A stretch of DNA of 64,000 nucleotides, from the NCBI GenBank assembly GCA_013396915.1, contig VWZL01005185.1, forward strand, positions 124,001 through 188,000, in the 5' to 3' direction. This document shows, one piece after another, positions 37,104 to 50,585 of the stretch (positions are counted from its first letter, which is position 1; each line of letters opens with the position of its first letter). Origin of the DNA: Stercorarius parasiticus. Its lineage: Eukaryota > Chordata > Aves > Charadriiformes > Stercorariidae. The notes under the pieces are model-generated. The model had not been told where the DNA came from. It did no database searches and was given only the letters and a program-made list of their open reading frames with translations. A program made the position numbers and the translations under genes.

Positions 37104-40100
37104 AAGACAGTAAGCGTCTGCAAGCATCTTTCCAGTTCTTTTTTATGCAAAGGTGAGTAAGTGAACCTCAGCCATCACTGGACCAACTATTTGATTTTTC
37201 AAAATCAGGAGCTCTGGCCACTCAGCCAAACAGTATGTAAGAATATAAAGAGGTGACCTTTCAGCTGGTAACTACTGTCTCTCCAGAGACACAGAGTGAT
37301 TCAGTGGGTATTTTTAACTCCAGCATCTGGAATACAGCCCTTGCCCACACACAGGACATGACACTGCAGGAGCTCCGACAGAGACTGCTTTACTTTGGGC
37401 TAAGCACACAAAAAGAACATTTTCTTGTGAATATGAGATATATTAGGGTGCTAATGTGATTTCAATCGCCCGTTTTAAAAATTGTTTGTACCTGCAGCAT
37501 GTGTACTTCAACATGCAAATTCCCTAACAGTCTTTTAGAGGAAGATTTAAAAAATTCCTCTTGTTTCATAAATATTTAAACATACCCATGTTTTCAAGTA
37601 TGTGAAGATGTGCCTTTTAAGCACTAACATGAAGGGATGCACGAACACAACTTGTCACAAACAAACAACGCTGACAGCAGCTGGAAAATACCCCTTTGGG
37701 GCAGGTAGCCCAAGGTCTAATCCACAAATTGCTATTTGGAAGACTGCAGCATCAATAGATAAAAACATGAAATGTAGGTAATGTTCATTGACGTTTTATA
37801 GCTCTTGAATTGTGCTTAGTTTATACCTATAATTAAACAATGGGGTAGACAGAAATAAATCAGGTTGCTACAATATTAGCAATAAGATAACCTAGTGTAT
37901 ATTGCTTGACTATTTTTCAGATATTGCTTTACATTTCATTTCTCCGTGACTAAATTCGCTCTGCCTTTCTTTTTTACTCAGATAAACCTGTCTAGTAGAA
38001 GAAAAAAGGCACATATATTCTACAGACAAAAGATGTGAGATTGTGGATTACCTGATCTGCAGTAGGTGTTTCTTGTTTATTTTTTTCCTCCTCTTCTTTT
38101 TCCCTGTCTTTTGTTTGTTATTAGTTATTTCAGCTATTAAGAAAAAATGTTATACCTAATTGTAATTTTTCTGACTATAAAGCTTTTACAATAATAAAGA
38201 TAAATTACGCTTAGCTTGAATTTCATTTATAGCACATAAAGGTCAGTTGTTTGCCAGTATTTCCCTAAGAATCATCTTCGATATTTTCCTTCCTTTTAAT
38301 TGCTTACTCAAAATGTACTGCTTATACCCTGTCATTATGTTAAATTAATGAGTGACCTGATTTTAATCAGGGTTCCTGTTTTATTCACAGAATTTATCCT
38401 ATATCACTAAATTAAAAGAAAACATATTTCCTATTTTTCCATGGGAAGATAATAAAACTGATAAAAGTGCGTGGTGCAGACCATGTTCTTTGACGCTGCC
38501 GTGTTTGTCTGTGGTTTTCTTCAGCCACAGCTCTGAACTGGGCTGCTTTAGAAGGCAGGATACAAAAATATATAATCTATTGATATACCATCCTACAGCA
38601 AGTCCTTTCTATTATAAAAGTGCTGTGTTTTTATAGAGATTGAAGATTATTATTTGATTCTAAAAGATATCACACTGCATCTAAGTCGGTTGATGACACA
38701 CAATGTTGAAATGTATTTTCTCCGATTATTTGTTTATTAAATTACATTGACTTTATTATACTTGTGAATCATAGACAAATACTCGCTTGCTAACAGTAAA
38801 CATCCAGCCTCTGATCTCACAAATTCAGCATGTGTTTGCACATATATAGCAGGAATGTACTGTTAGTCACTGGAAAGGAGAGCTGGCAAGCTTTAGAGGA
38901 AAGGTCTGTAATACAGAGGGTGAACTGCTGATCTGCAGCGATATCAAAAAGAAAAAAGCTGGTCAGCAAACTCCCTATGGGAACAGCAGAGCTGAGTCGT
39001 CCTTTTAAAACATTCATTGTAATTTTTTCCCCCAGTTATAAGCCCTTTTTTTCACATTAGGGGTTTCTCATTAGTGCTGCCCTCAAGCAAATCATGCAGA
39101 GAATCAGCTGCAGCCTCTACTCAGCCCACTCTCCAGAGCAGAGGGATCAGTAAAACCAGGGTTTTATCCATCCAACATCTGTAGTGTCAAGTACATGTGA
39201 CAGCTACTGAATTTCAGCAAGCGACCTGGTAAGTTTAATAGAACAGCAAGTGCTACATCCAGTAAGAGACACACCTTCTGACATTTGCTTTGTTTTTTCA
39301 AAGGAAGAAAGGGCTTGCTGCCCATTTGAGGGCTCTTTCTATTCCAGTTTTCACACTACCTTCACAATACCACACACAACTGAGTCAACTGCATGTTACA
39401 CACACACAACAGCAGTCAAGATGCGAACCCTCACAGAGGTGGCTGCCGGCTGCCAGGGGAACTGTGTGGCAACTACACTACCCTGCGACTGAAACCTTCC
39501 GCAGGGAAGGTGTGGATGTTGGCGGCGTTTCTGACAGGGTTATTGCAAGTAATTCAAATAAAATGGAGCATTGTTTTTGCCTTTCATGTTTCTATTTGCT
39601 GTCTCACCACAACTTCATCACTTGTATGTTTTTTATATAATCATGGAATTAATTTAAAAACTATTAATTTTTTCATCCAGTCAAAATGTAGGGTACTTTG
39701 GGTAGGGAGATTAGTGAAAGAATCAGTTAGTGATGTCATTTGTTTTAAAGAAAGTGAAAATGTTTAATTTCCATGACATAGAAGAAGCAAAAGCCAGAAG
39801 ACTGCTCCCAGTCTGAAGCCACTTTAAATCAGTAATTTGCCCACAAGATCTCTAATTTTTTTCTTGGGGCCACATGACTGATGTTTCTATAACTTTTCCC
39901 ATCAGTTCCTTTAATCTGTTCTCAGGATTTTGTCTTTTTTCTGGTGAACACAGGAACTCCCTCAAAACTTTCACTCGTGGAAGACCTTCACCTACATCTG
40001 ACTTGCACCAAGACCCGAGATGAGGATTACCACAGCTCCAACTTTTTGTGTACACAGAAGGAATTCAGTGACTTCTTGAAGTTATGTTGAATGAAAGGTG

Positions 40101-40574
40101 GTGGTCACGTCCAACCCACAGTTCCTCTGCTCTCGACTCTCTACACATGGACACACTTCACTGCCAACACAAGTAATCACATCTTGCTTCTTTTTAAAAA
40201 AAATAAACTTAGGACACACGTCTTCATCCTCTCCTCTTGTTACATGCACTCCAGCTGTGCTGATGCAAGATCTGCTCAAATGTCAGGAAGTTACCAACAA
40301 ACTGACCACTGAAATGGCCTTTCCTTTAATTCCCTTCCTCCTCTGATTTTACATACCACTGAGGGCTCCCTAGCTCTTTGTGGACTGCTTAGATGTTCAC
40401 ATCTGGGGAAAAGGTTCATTCACTTTGAGAAGCTATTTAATTCTTGGAAGAGGGAGGATAATCTGCTTGTTGTTCTTGCATATGATCTTGATAATGTCAC
40501 GATTTAGGGCTATGCATCGATACTGCCAAAATTTTGCCTTAGGGGTTGTGGTGCCACTTCTGAGGGAGCAAGGA

Positions 40575-40690
40575 CCATCATACAGGACATGGTTTAGTGG
40601 TGGTTTTGTCAGTGTTAGGTTGATGGTTGGACTCGATGATCTTAGAGGTCCCTTCCAACCTAGAAAATTCTATAATTCTATGATTATATG
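40575..40690 (+). mobile_element. CR1 retrotransposon, 3' end
   Basis: This is the last 110 or so bases of a CR1: GGACATGGTTTAGTGGTGG, GTTAGGTTGATGGTTGGACT, TGATCTTAGAGGTCCCTTCC, and degraded octamers. The same subfamily signature occurs in the piece at 50586-50886. Confidence 0.94.
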
Positions 40691-43600
40691 AACAGACAGC
40701 TCTGGCAGCAGTCATGTGTTTCTGAAGAAAAAAACACTATTTTCTATTTTGCTTCTCTCTAAGAAAGATGACTGGATATGGGCTCTGGAGACCATTTTCT
40801 TAAGGTTACTTATTAGAAACTTCTCCATGTCCCCAGCTGCTGTAAGCTATGCAGGGGATTAGATCCTGGGCTAGGAAAAATCACAGATGCCTCCTGCAGA
40901 AAAACCTCTGCTTTTGCATTTCACTTGCAAGAATATGCAAAATGGGCACAGAACGCCAAAATCTCTGCTGTTGTAATGGGCACGGTTCCACTGACTTTAA
41001 TGAGATTTTGCATATTTATGTTAGTAAAAAGTCTGGCTCAGGGTGAATTTTGCCATTAGAGGCAGGAGCTCTGGATAGTGAGAGCTCAGTTGACTACAAA
41101 ACCATGCAGAGAGACTGAGGAGACTGTAGGGGCTGGTTTGCGAACCACCGGTATGTAGCACAGCTAAAAGACAGAACAGCCACTTGAAGTGCAATAATAA
41201 ATCAGATGCAAGATACACCCCATAGACTCTCACAGTATGAATGTATGGTATGCAACGCTCCCGCACAATGCCGTTCTGCAAACCTTATTAACATTGCAGT
41301 ATTCCCTCAACGCCCTGAAGCAAAACAGGAAAGTACGGTCAATCTTACATGCACAGGATTGGGGGAGGAAGGGAAATGGTGGAATTTATCTCTGCTTTTG
41401 AAATATTTCACGTTAGAGAGCACTGGACAAGGTGGATGAACAACATCAATATTGCAAATCCCTTGCTCCTCACCTCCCAGATTTGCTCCAAAATTATCTC
41501 AAACCTTCTGCATCAATGTACAGTGAGTCCATAGGGACCAAGAACAAAGCAAAGACTATTGCCATCCAGCACTCCTATAATAAGCACTTACTGCTGACTC
41601 CTTTCCTTTTCTGGTGGCAGTTGTTGAGGTATGAAAACTGCCAGAGGTAATTGGAAGTATGATGTACTGCTGAGCCTCACAGTGATCTAAGAGCAGCTGA
41701 GAATACCAGCATCATAGGTTTATTGTCTGTCTCCTGGTGTCTATAAATCCCAGCTTTTACTACCTTTGTTTTCATCACGCCAATCAAAGGCTTGATTGCC
41801 CAAGGAATAAATTACTGGATAAATCACTATTTGGAAACATAGTCTCTCTTCGACAGAGCCTTATTTCTTGTGACGTCGTATGCGTATTCGACAGTACCAC
41901 TATGCAAGGCATTGCAGAAGTAGTCCAGATTTCTATGTGATGTCATAACACAGAAAAAGGATAACATTACCTCCAGACAGTGCAACACAACAGTGTAGTG
42001 TGGAGGTGGATAGAACAGTGTATTTGCAGAAAGCAGAGCTAACTAATGTGAGGATGACGCGGGAGAAGGGAGAGGACAGTCTGCCTTATAACACAGCTTG
42101 GTATGATGAGAAAGTGCTTCCTGGCGGCAAAGGTTACCAATGTTAGTATCATAACAGGCTTAGTGGAAGACATTATGGGCTTGGTAGGATGAACATGTGC
42201 AGTACACTGTAAATGCAGTACAGGGAAGTCAAGGTCAAAACGTAGTTTCAAATGAATTAAATATCTAGTCTAAATTACTGCAAGACCTTCAGAATCTTTT
42301 CATTCCCTCTGGGGGAACTAATTTTACCTGCTGTGTAAAAGGTGTCTCTAATAGTAGTTAAAACACCCTTCTTGACTAGTTATTAAACCTTCCACAGGCC
42401 TACACCAGGGTTGTTTCAAAAAGTTACGATAAATATAGAAAGCATTACCACAGGCAGTCCTGAAAGTTAAATGTTTAGTTTTTAAAAAAGAGTCCATGGG
42501 ATGGGGTATACACTGGAGTGTTTAGTGCACTTTCTGTACCTGCTACAGCTGACATGCAAGAAGGCTGCAAAATCTAGTGCAAGTTAGATTCATGCATCAA
42601 AGAGAAACTAAAGATCATTTTGCAAGTTTTTTGCCATCTGGGAGTCAGGACATATGCGTGTGAGAGCATTAACTGTGCACTTCTGGCACTTCTTGAAATA
42701 TGTGGGTTTGGATATCAAATTGATCCACGGACAAAGTACTGTGCCTTTCACCTGGCGTATACTCAATTTTTAAATTACCCTCTAGAGAACAGCCTTCGCT
42801 TACTAGCTGGAGCTTCTTCATGGCTGCTGGAAGCTTGAGTTTCAGTCTTTCCAGGTGAGACAGAGTTAACTCAAGCCCTTTCTGTGGACTACTGTTTTAA
42901 CAGTTACGGCTTTCTGTAAAAGTTGGCTCTACCCCTGCAATTTGGAAAGCACTGCAGGCTTTCTGTAAGCACTTGAGGCATGCTAAGATCATATCTAGCA
43001 AATTGAGTTCCTTGGGGTACTCTGATGCAGGAATACTTAGCTTTTGAATTTTAAAATGGAGGCAGGTATTTAGGCATCTGGCTCCATCAATGCAGAAGCA
43101 CTCTGGGCATGCAAAGAACCAGAACTTAAAGCTACCAAAGAATGAGCAACACAAGAAGTTCAAACACACATTTTCATGCCCCAAGACTGTGCTCTAAGCA
43201 GCGGGCTAGTATGCATAGACCAGGGAATGTTAAATGTCTACAGCATTTCAGATATGTTGACAATAAGGTGTGGATTGTTCTATTAAAGCTAGTTGCCCCT
43301 GGATTACACTGCAGGTACCTAAAGGATACGTTGGATTTTATCCTTAGCAATTGCCCTACACCTTGACGTCTGACACATAAACAGTGCATTGGTTTTTATG
43401 TCAGCTAGTTTTTAAGGGAGGTCTTTTAGGTTATTTTTTAAAAGGGAAAATTACGTGTTTCTAGGCTTCACAGTAGTTTGTTTTCATCTCATGATGGAGC
43501 CAAGTGCCACATTCTCAGACAGTAATTACAGAGTGCAAAAGGACTTGAAATAATCAGAAGCACAACCAAATGTAAAGGTCAGGTACCATATTCATCTCTG

Positions 43601-46462
43601 ATTTTGCCTGTGTGTCCTTGTTCACTGTGGTTTTGAAGGTATCCAGTGAAAGACGTATAGGAAGGTTCGTTAAAAAGTTCTGTTTCCAAAATCAAAACAA
43701 AGGGAATTTTAAAGGGAAGTATATGAAAGACTTCGGTGTTAAACAGTGAGGAAAAGTAGGCCACCATTTTCAGTCTTTTCCTGGAAACATGATGAAATAA
43801 TGTCAATTTAAAAAAAAAAAAGGATTTTAAACTAGAAATTTTTACAGCCCTAAGAGTTTAAATTAAAGCTACTTGGCAAACAAAGCTGTTGAGTGCTTGG
43901 AGTTGTCTGTTGAAAGCAGAACTGCAAGTCAATTGCAATAAAGGTATATTTTTACAGTTAAACTTTGGCTTTTTGCTGTGAGCAGCTTAATGGTTTTTTT
44001 GCCTAAAAGCACCACAAGCCCAGTACACTTGCATGTTAGTTTTGCATAACAGAGCAGATTACCACGTGGAAAATAAGTGTATGCTGTAAAACTGATTTCC
44101 TCCTGAAATGGTCCATGTACCACCACTATAAAAATACCGAAAGATTTCTCATTTACTGAAGTGACAATTTCAAAAACTCTTATATTTTCCCCATCAAAAA
44201 AACCTTGGTGTAAAGCCTGTTGAGAATAAAATCCCCTGGAATTAAGTTGAGGGGCTTGATTCTCAGTCAATGTATATGTCTGCATAGCTCCCACAGCCCT
44301 CAGCGGAAGCCATGCTGATTTGCAGTAGGTAGCAATGGTTTCTCAGGCCTCAGTTCTGAAAGGATTTGAACACTTCTTGCTACATGCCAGCGAGCCTTTA
44401 TGGCCTCACAGGTACTGCTCTTGCAGGATCAGGCCTTTGCGAAGAGTGTGGTCCTGTTTGCTGCTTCAGAAATCAGATTCTAGGAAAAGCTTGCTTTTTT
44501 CATCTTTTCCTTTCCATTTCTTCAGTCTTCAATTTCATACCGTTATGCACTTTGACCAATGCTGTTTCAGGCTGAATAATCCCCTGAGCTGCTTCTGTTT
44601 CATCTTTAAATGAAATAGGGTGTTGTTTGGCTACTTTTCATAAAAGGTGTCATTTGATTCAACATCTTAATGCATTACCTCATACTTGTCCCATTCTCAC
44701 CATATCTTTGGTCTTGTCTACACTTAGGAGGTCATTCAAATTAAGGCATGAAGTGAATTTAAAATGCAACAGATGTTCCTAGTCACTCCACAAGCAATCC
44801 AGGACAACTAGGGGAAAAGAAGACACTGTATTCCCCACTCCTGGAAAAAAGCCTGACAGCATTTGAGTTCTACCTCTTCCTTCTTCCAAGCTACTTGGGA
44901 AAGAAACCTGAGCTCTGCTGCAATCTTTATGTGGACGAGGTCTAAAAGGGACACAACATGGTCTGTGTTCTGTGACAGTTCTCCTGTTCCACCCTTCCTC
45001 TCTCTCTCAGTCTAAAAGGAGACCGTGGCTCATTTCAGCTAACAAATTCCCTGCCGAGACACAGGCAACACCCTTGAACTCTCCTGCCTGCTTCCTCCTG
45101 GCACTGTAGTTTTTGATCTCTTTCACTAAAGGCCATGCTCATTGCAGAAGAGCAGGAGGATTTGCATCTTCTGGAATCAGTGTTTCATGGGCCCGGCCAG
45201 ACAAACCTCTGATACGTGCTTGTTGGTGGCTGTGGCAGATGAAATTTAATGACCTGGATCGTCTTGCTCAGTCCGCGTTTCCTACTTGCTATCAGTGAAC
45301 ACGCAAAAGAAGCAATTCAGCTTTTGCTTTTCTCTTCGAGGCTTTTAGTAGCTATAAAATCAGACAGTATGAGGTTTACATGGATTTATATTTTATTCTG
45401 TACTGAGTAATCTGATTTGGAAAAGTGTTAAAAGCAATATTATGTTGTCTATTTCAAAGAATTCTCAAACCAAGATTCTGATGGCAGAGGCATTTGTGAA
45501 TATTTAGTATAAACCTTACATTCAGATTCCTTGAATTCATAGGTTCCTTCTATTTATTCTGATAAACATGCCCAGTATTTCCCAATATCACTTGTTTAAC
45601 TATGGAAGAGATATATTCCTAATTAGCTTTGGTTCTGCAGAACATTAATTGGTGCTTCTCTATTTTACTGGCTCTAATGCAAACTTCAGGAAAATAAGGT
45701 GTAAATTACACTGTCTATGTCTAAATAACTGGGCAACACTAATGTAAAAAGGGAGCAGATTTATTTTAGAACAAGTATCAATGAATTATGCAATGATTTC
45801 CCAATGATTTCCAGTCTCTTAAAAATGTTTCTGTTATTCACTTTTCCACTTAAATGGGAAGGAGCCCAACTCCTTTGTGGTTTTATTTAAAATACGCAGG
45901 TTAAATCTTTGGAGAAATTGCTACCTTAGCTTTTGTTCATTGCACATATAATTTTTTAAGGGAGAGTACACTTTTTGATAGCTGCAGTTAAGCTGTTATA
46001 TAACATAACACATATAACTGCTTGCATTAAAGACGACTTCATCATAACTACATTCATTTTACTTAATGACAACTTTTGCACTCAGATCTAATTATGGAAT
46101 CCTAAAAGAAATGCTTGTATATTTTCCAAGTACAATATAAACTGAGAAGAACATTTCAGCTCATGTGAAAATATTTCCTTAAAGGCTCAAATTAAGTAGA
46201 TTATGTCAAAAATATGATTATGAATGGTTTAGCACAGGAAAATAAAATGAATGTCAGTATGTTTTTGTACAGTTTGGAAAATACTAAGTAATAATAATAG
46301 TCCAATATGAAAAAAACGTGTCTTACAAGACAGCATTAAAAAGTACACGGAAGACAAAGGCAGGAACTAGCTATCAGTGCACTGAAACCAATGGATGCTG
46401 CACCATTGACCACATTGAGCCTATTATCTTACCTCAAAAGGGAAAATCCTTTGAGTCCTTAC

Positions 46463-46590
46463 CTGTACACTAGTAAGAGTGGTGTATTGGTAAGCTTTGA
46501 CTACCAGGTAATTGGCTTCTATATCTATTATCCCCAGGATCATGTATTTCCACCATCTCCTTTTCAAAATCGCCAGCAAGTTTTCTTCTC
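46463..46590 (-). CDS. SLC35F1: SLC35F1 coding exon (probably exon 3)
   Basis: This 128-base exon starts after TTACCACAG and ends before GTAAGG. It begins with two bases that complete a codon split with the upstream exon, followed by 42 whole codons. The peptide starts [19 protein letters not shown] and ends [11 protein letters not shown]. It covers the cytoplasmic basic stretch KRRWWK and then a membrane helix with the family motif [14 protein letters not shown], part of the substrate-pathway half of SLC35F proteins. The last codon is whole, so the next exon starts in phase 0. The upstream exon, expected to encode the first membrane segments, was not found between here and the window end. 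The match to the SLC35F1/F2 family is very strong, and the F1 assignment rests mainly on the following exons. Confidence 0.93.
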
Positions 46591-48563
46591 CTGTGGTAAT
46601 AAACAACAAGAACAATTATGTAAAAGAGTTAGGTTTAGATGCACAAAATACCCGCCTGCCAGGAGAAATTATCTACAAGATCTCTCGCATTTACAATACA
46701 CAGTTGAAAAGCACCGTATATACTGCATATATACTGCAAGGAGGTGAAAACTAACACACCCTATTTGTCTCGTAGATATTAAAACAGCCAGCTTGGCGAA
46801 GTAATATGTGCAGGTGAGATTGTCACCTTCCTTAAAATGTAAACAATGCCGGTAAAAACAAGTGCAGCTTGGGCAGACTGTAAATGTATTCTTAGTTTTA
46901 CTTTCATATATACACATATAAAATGCTAAAGAATAGAGCAGTTTATTACACACATTTATACTTTACACACATACTGATAAATGTATCACACATGATGCAA
47001 GAGGGTTTTGCCAGAGTGGCAGATTACCAGTATTTGCAAATGTGGTGGAATATTAGAGCAGGAGAGTAACAGCATCATCTTTGGGCAGATGGTTATTATG
47101 ATCCTAGAGGTTCAAAATATCAGACTTGTTTAGAGAAAGGCTGCACTGAGACAAACAGATTTTGTGTGACAGGCTGCTCTGCTCCCAGGATCAATTTCTG
47201 AAGTAGGCAAGTTCGCTGCCTTCTACGGGAGCCCTGTCAATCACCCAGTACTCAATTTCCACCACGTAAAGACTGACAATACAATACAGCCTGCAGATCA
47301 AACCCGCAACTTTCAAAAGGTCAAAGCATTCCTCATGCTAGGCTAGGGATTATTATTGTTCTCCATTCAAAAGAAACCAGCTCATTAGTGAGGGTAGGCA
47401 AACCTGTTACTTATTTGCATTACAGTAAGCTCCAGACATGATGGGACCCCACTGTGAAAGGGGCCTGGCAAACCGACTGTGAGCGAGCACAGTATGACCA
47501 GAGCTCTTTAAGAGTCTGTAGCCTAAACAGGGATCTAAGTAGGGTTGACCTGTACTGTTGAAGTATCATAAATGGAATTTGAACTGTCTTGAAAGTTTTA
47601 AAAAAACCCCACTATTCTGAGATTTGTTCATGTTGCTGCAGCCTTTCTAAGTGCCTGTGATCATCAAAATGAGTGTTGGAAAATACAGAAGAAAAGGAAC
47701 ATTATTGTCAATTGCCACCAAAACTTGCTCAGGCTTCCCAATTCTCCCTCATCATTTTCCATCATCACAAGTGCGTTCATTCTCTGGTTCAAATAGACCC
47801 AGTGATATATATACTGCCATACCATCAGAAATGTAAGGCTCTCTATAGCACAGGACTATCTCAGATCTTCTAAGATGCAATCACAGAAAAAGGGATAATT
47901 ACTTCAGAAGTTGATTCAAGATCTTAGACGTTTGATCTTGGCTCCACTGAGTGACTTGAATGGGTATTTACCTGAACAAAGCATCTGAATCATTTGACGT
48001 TTGTTCATTAACAGATGTTCACACATACACACTTCCAGTGAGATATTATTAGGCAACAACCTAATTATTTGTTACAATGATAATGAGACTGCATGCACAA
48101 CTGTAAACGCTGAAAAGCTTCCCTTAATTTCCTTCCTTCCCTCCCTTCTCTTTTTCTCTCAGAAAGCAGCAGAGATATAGCAGAAACAAGGTGGTTAGTA
48201 GGCTAATTATTTAAGACCTTAAATAAGAATGAGTGAGTACATTCAACCATACTACACTTTCCTGTTACCACTGACTTAGAGGAAAACTCACTAAAAAGAA
48301 AATTCCCACCCTTTGTTTATTCTGGGGTACAAGAACAATGCACTGCAGACATACGAATTATGATTAAATTTATGCATTTGTTGTGACGATTTGAGCATGC
48401 AGAAAGAAGAATATTTTAGATCTTATTTTTTAAAATATTTAGGGAGGTCTTTTCAAAAAGGCATTTGATATTAGATGTCCTAATTCCTACTAAAATCAGT
48501 GTAAGTCATGCAGATCGATCCTTTCCAGGTATTGAAACTGTATCTCTAATTTTTATGCTGCCC

Positions 48564-49007
48564 AGATCACAGGATCACAGAATGGTAGGGTTGGAAGGGA
48601 CCTCTGGAGGTCATCTAGTCCAACCCCCCTGCCAGAGCAGGGTCACCTAGAGCAGGTTGCACAGGAACGCGTCCAGGTGGGTTTTGAATGTCTCCAGAGA
48701 CGGAGACTCCACCACCTCTCTGGGCAGCCTGTTCCAGTGCTCTGCCACCCTCAAAGCAAAGAAGTTCCTTCCCATGTTTAGCTGGAACTTCCTATGCTCA
48801 AGTTTGTCCACGTTACCTCTTGTCCTGTTGCCGGGCACCACTGAAATGAGCCTGGCCCCATCCTCCTGACACCCACCCTTGAAGTATTTGTAAGCGTTGA
48901 TAAGATCCCCCCTCAGTTGTCTTTTTTCCAGACTGAAGAGATCCAAATCCTTCAGCCTTTCTTCATAAGAGAGGTGCTCCAGTCCCCTAATCATCTTCGT
49001 AGCCCTG
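48564..49007 (-). mobile_element. CR1 retrotransposon, 3' fragment with ORF2 end
   Basis: On the minus strand this is about 440 bases of CR1, including the C-terminal end of ORF2. An open stretch with [18 protein letters not shown] and [18 protein letters not shown] survives, followed by the 3' untranslated tail. It is well preserved, which suggests a fairly young copy. It was truncated at its 5' end next to GTAGCCCTGATAA. Confidence 0.95.
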
Positions 49008-50248
49008 ATAATACCTTTAAAACACCAATTCAAAAACATCAATGCAATGGAATGGCACGGTTCACATTTCAGAGCAATTTCTCTTTTTAATTGTAAATAG
49101 AAAGTTTAAAAATCAAAGACATCAAACTGCAGTCTGTATTCCAACAGTGAAAATCCCACCTAAATTTGTTTTTGTGGCAGTAGGCTCTTGGTGGTATCTA
49201 CAAACCAGAAAGAAACAGAAGCCTCAAGAACTGCACTAGAATTAGGCTGCAAGCAAGGACTATGGACAAATCTCAAGGAATCTTTTGGTGCCTTTGGTTT
49301 GTCAGTGCTTGCTTTCTCCAGCTTCAATGTTCAGCCACAGATCACTGTAATGTTCACATGTGGTCAAATAATTTAGCTTTAAAAAGGAATATATTGTCAT
49401 GACTTCTGGCTAATAGGTAAATTCAGAGTTTCCAGCTACGGAAATGAAATCTATAATTTTAACTGACATACATGGTTCTCTTTCCTCAATCGTCTCTGGG
49501 CTAATGGGAGAAATAAGAAAAATATTTGGCAAGTGGTATTTTATCTTTGATATACAGCTCTGAGATGTTCCAAACTGTAAAAGGTTCAGCTGAGAAGGCT
49601 CTGCAGAGCAAAAAACAACGCCAAAATGAACTTATGCAGGTACCGTGCAACTCTGATGAACATTGGTTTAGCTTCACAGCAAGTGTCTTTGTCTCGCCCA
49701 GCGGAAAGCAGAGAGATGTACAGGCATTCAGCGTGACAGAAATAAAATAGACAATTTGTTCCTGGAAGAGACTCTTGTGCAGGAGCTGCATCTTTCTCTG
49801 TGGAACATACTTAGTCTTCACTTCCACTCACTTGCCGCATCTCCTGTTACTTAGTGTGCAAGAAAGGTCTGGCTTCTGACCAGGGTCCCTCTGTCCACGT
49901 TATTATTATCGTTTATCATTAACATACCAGTTGTGCAGGTCTACAAGCATTAGCAAAACTGATGGATGCCATTTGAGGGTATATCTGAGTAAAAAGCAAC
50001 GCATGTTTAACATTCTTAATCTGGGGACTGTTATTTGTTTACTGCTTTCTATTTCTTTGGCATTGTCATCACAATTCATAGAAGGGAATGAACTGCTCCT
50101 AAAGTGGGAGACTTTCTGGGAAGAGGGGCAGGAGAAAGAAGATGATTATCTGCAGTGAGTGTCAGTCCAATCCTATGGACAAATCAAGGAAGAGGTAGGT
50201 GGAGTCCCAGTTTTGAGATGGGGCCACCATAGGTAATATAATAAATAT

Positions 50249-50290
50249 AAATAAAATAAAATAAAATAAAATAAAATAAAATAAAATAAA
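50249..50290. repeat. TAAAA pentanucleotide repeat with flanking 9-bp direct repeats
   Basis: About eight TAAAA units are preceded by an AT-rich lead-in. GCCACCATA occurs directly before the AT-rich block (50223-50231) and directly after it (50291-50299), like a target-site duplication around a 59-base insertion. Confidence 0.9.
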
Positions 50291-50585
50291 GCCACCATAT
50301 TAAAATGTCACGCTTTTGCAAGAATGACCCAGTAGAAGGCAACAGCCTGGAGAAGGCATGGCCTGCCAGGAGGAAAGGACCTCTGGAAAGCAATCACAGA
50401 TGGCATCCTCAGTGAATTCAGACAAGAAGAGAAATGGGTATTAGGGAGATAAGTGGGAAGCCTTGACTTAACTTGGGAAGATTAAAACGAGAAGCAGAGG
50501 CAATCAAGAGCTTCATTCAAAAGTCTACATCCTGGATAGAAATAAAGATCACCTTGGCATAAAAACTAAGTGGGGGAAAAAATAT

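Larger units (their letters stand above)
32699..46462 (-). other. SLC35F1 intron, 13764 bases
   Basis: This is the largest complete intron in the window. It contains three plus-strand CR1 pieces (35113-35441, 35866-37103 and 40575-40690), which run antisense to the host gene. A GC-rich patch lies at about 34545-34700. The stretch 45330-46110 is AT-rich, non-repetitive and low in CpG. The minus-strand 121-codon frame at 43929-44294 resembles nothing I know. Confidence 0.85.
17332..46590 (-). other. SLC35F1: SLC35F1 gene, internal part (five coding exons)
   Basis: This is the span of the five recognised coding exons of a solute carrier family 35 member F1 gene, read on the minus strand. In transcript order the exons are 128, 160, 157, 53 and 155 bases, and the introns between them are 13764, 4 further ones being 5407, 4137 and 5298 bases. 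Every boundary is GT/AG and the codon phase carries over each junction. The human protein is about 408 residues in 8 exons; by that model these would be exons 3 to 7 (from memory). The peptide fits SLC35F1 better than SLC35F2, for example in the LLSWFFLL and RYKAVHFIG stretches. The protein is a ten-helix DMT-superfamily membrane protein, enriched in brain and reported in recycling endosomes; its substrate is not settled. The first exons and the terminal exon were looked for and not found here. Confidence 0.93.

Noticed and set aside
43929..44294. 121-codon minus-strand open frame in gene orientation
   Set aside because: The peptide does not match the missing SLC35F1 parts or any family I know, and its place between exons with continuous phase leaves no room for it in the main transcript.
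48120..48162. Pyrimidine-rich run as a possible splice acceptor on the plus strand
   Set aside because: No coding sequence follows it, and the gene lies on the other strand. It is a simple CT-rich tract.
48647..49042. 131-codon minus-strand open frame as a possible exon
   Set aside because: It is the end of CR1 ORF2, shown by the [18 protein letters not shown] motif and the CR1 tail next to it.
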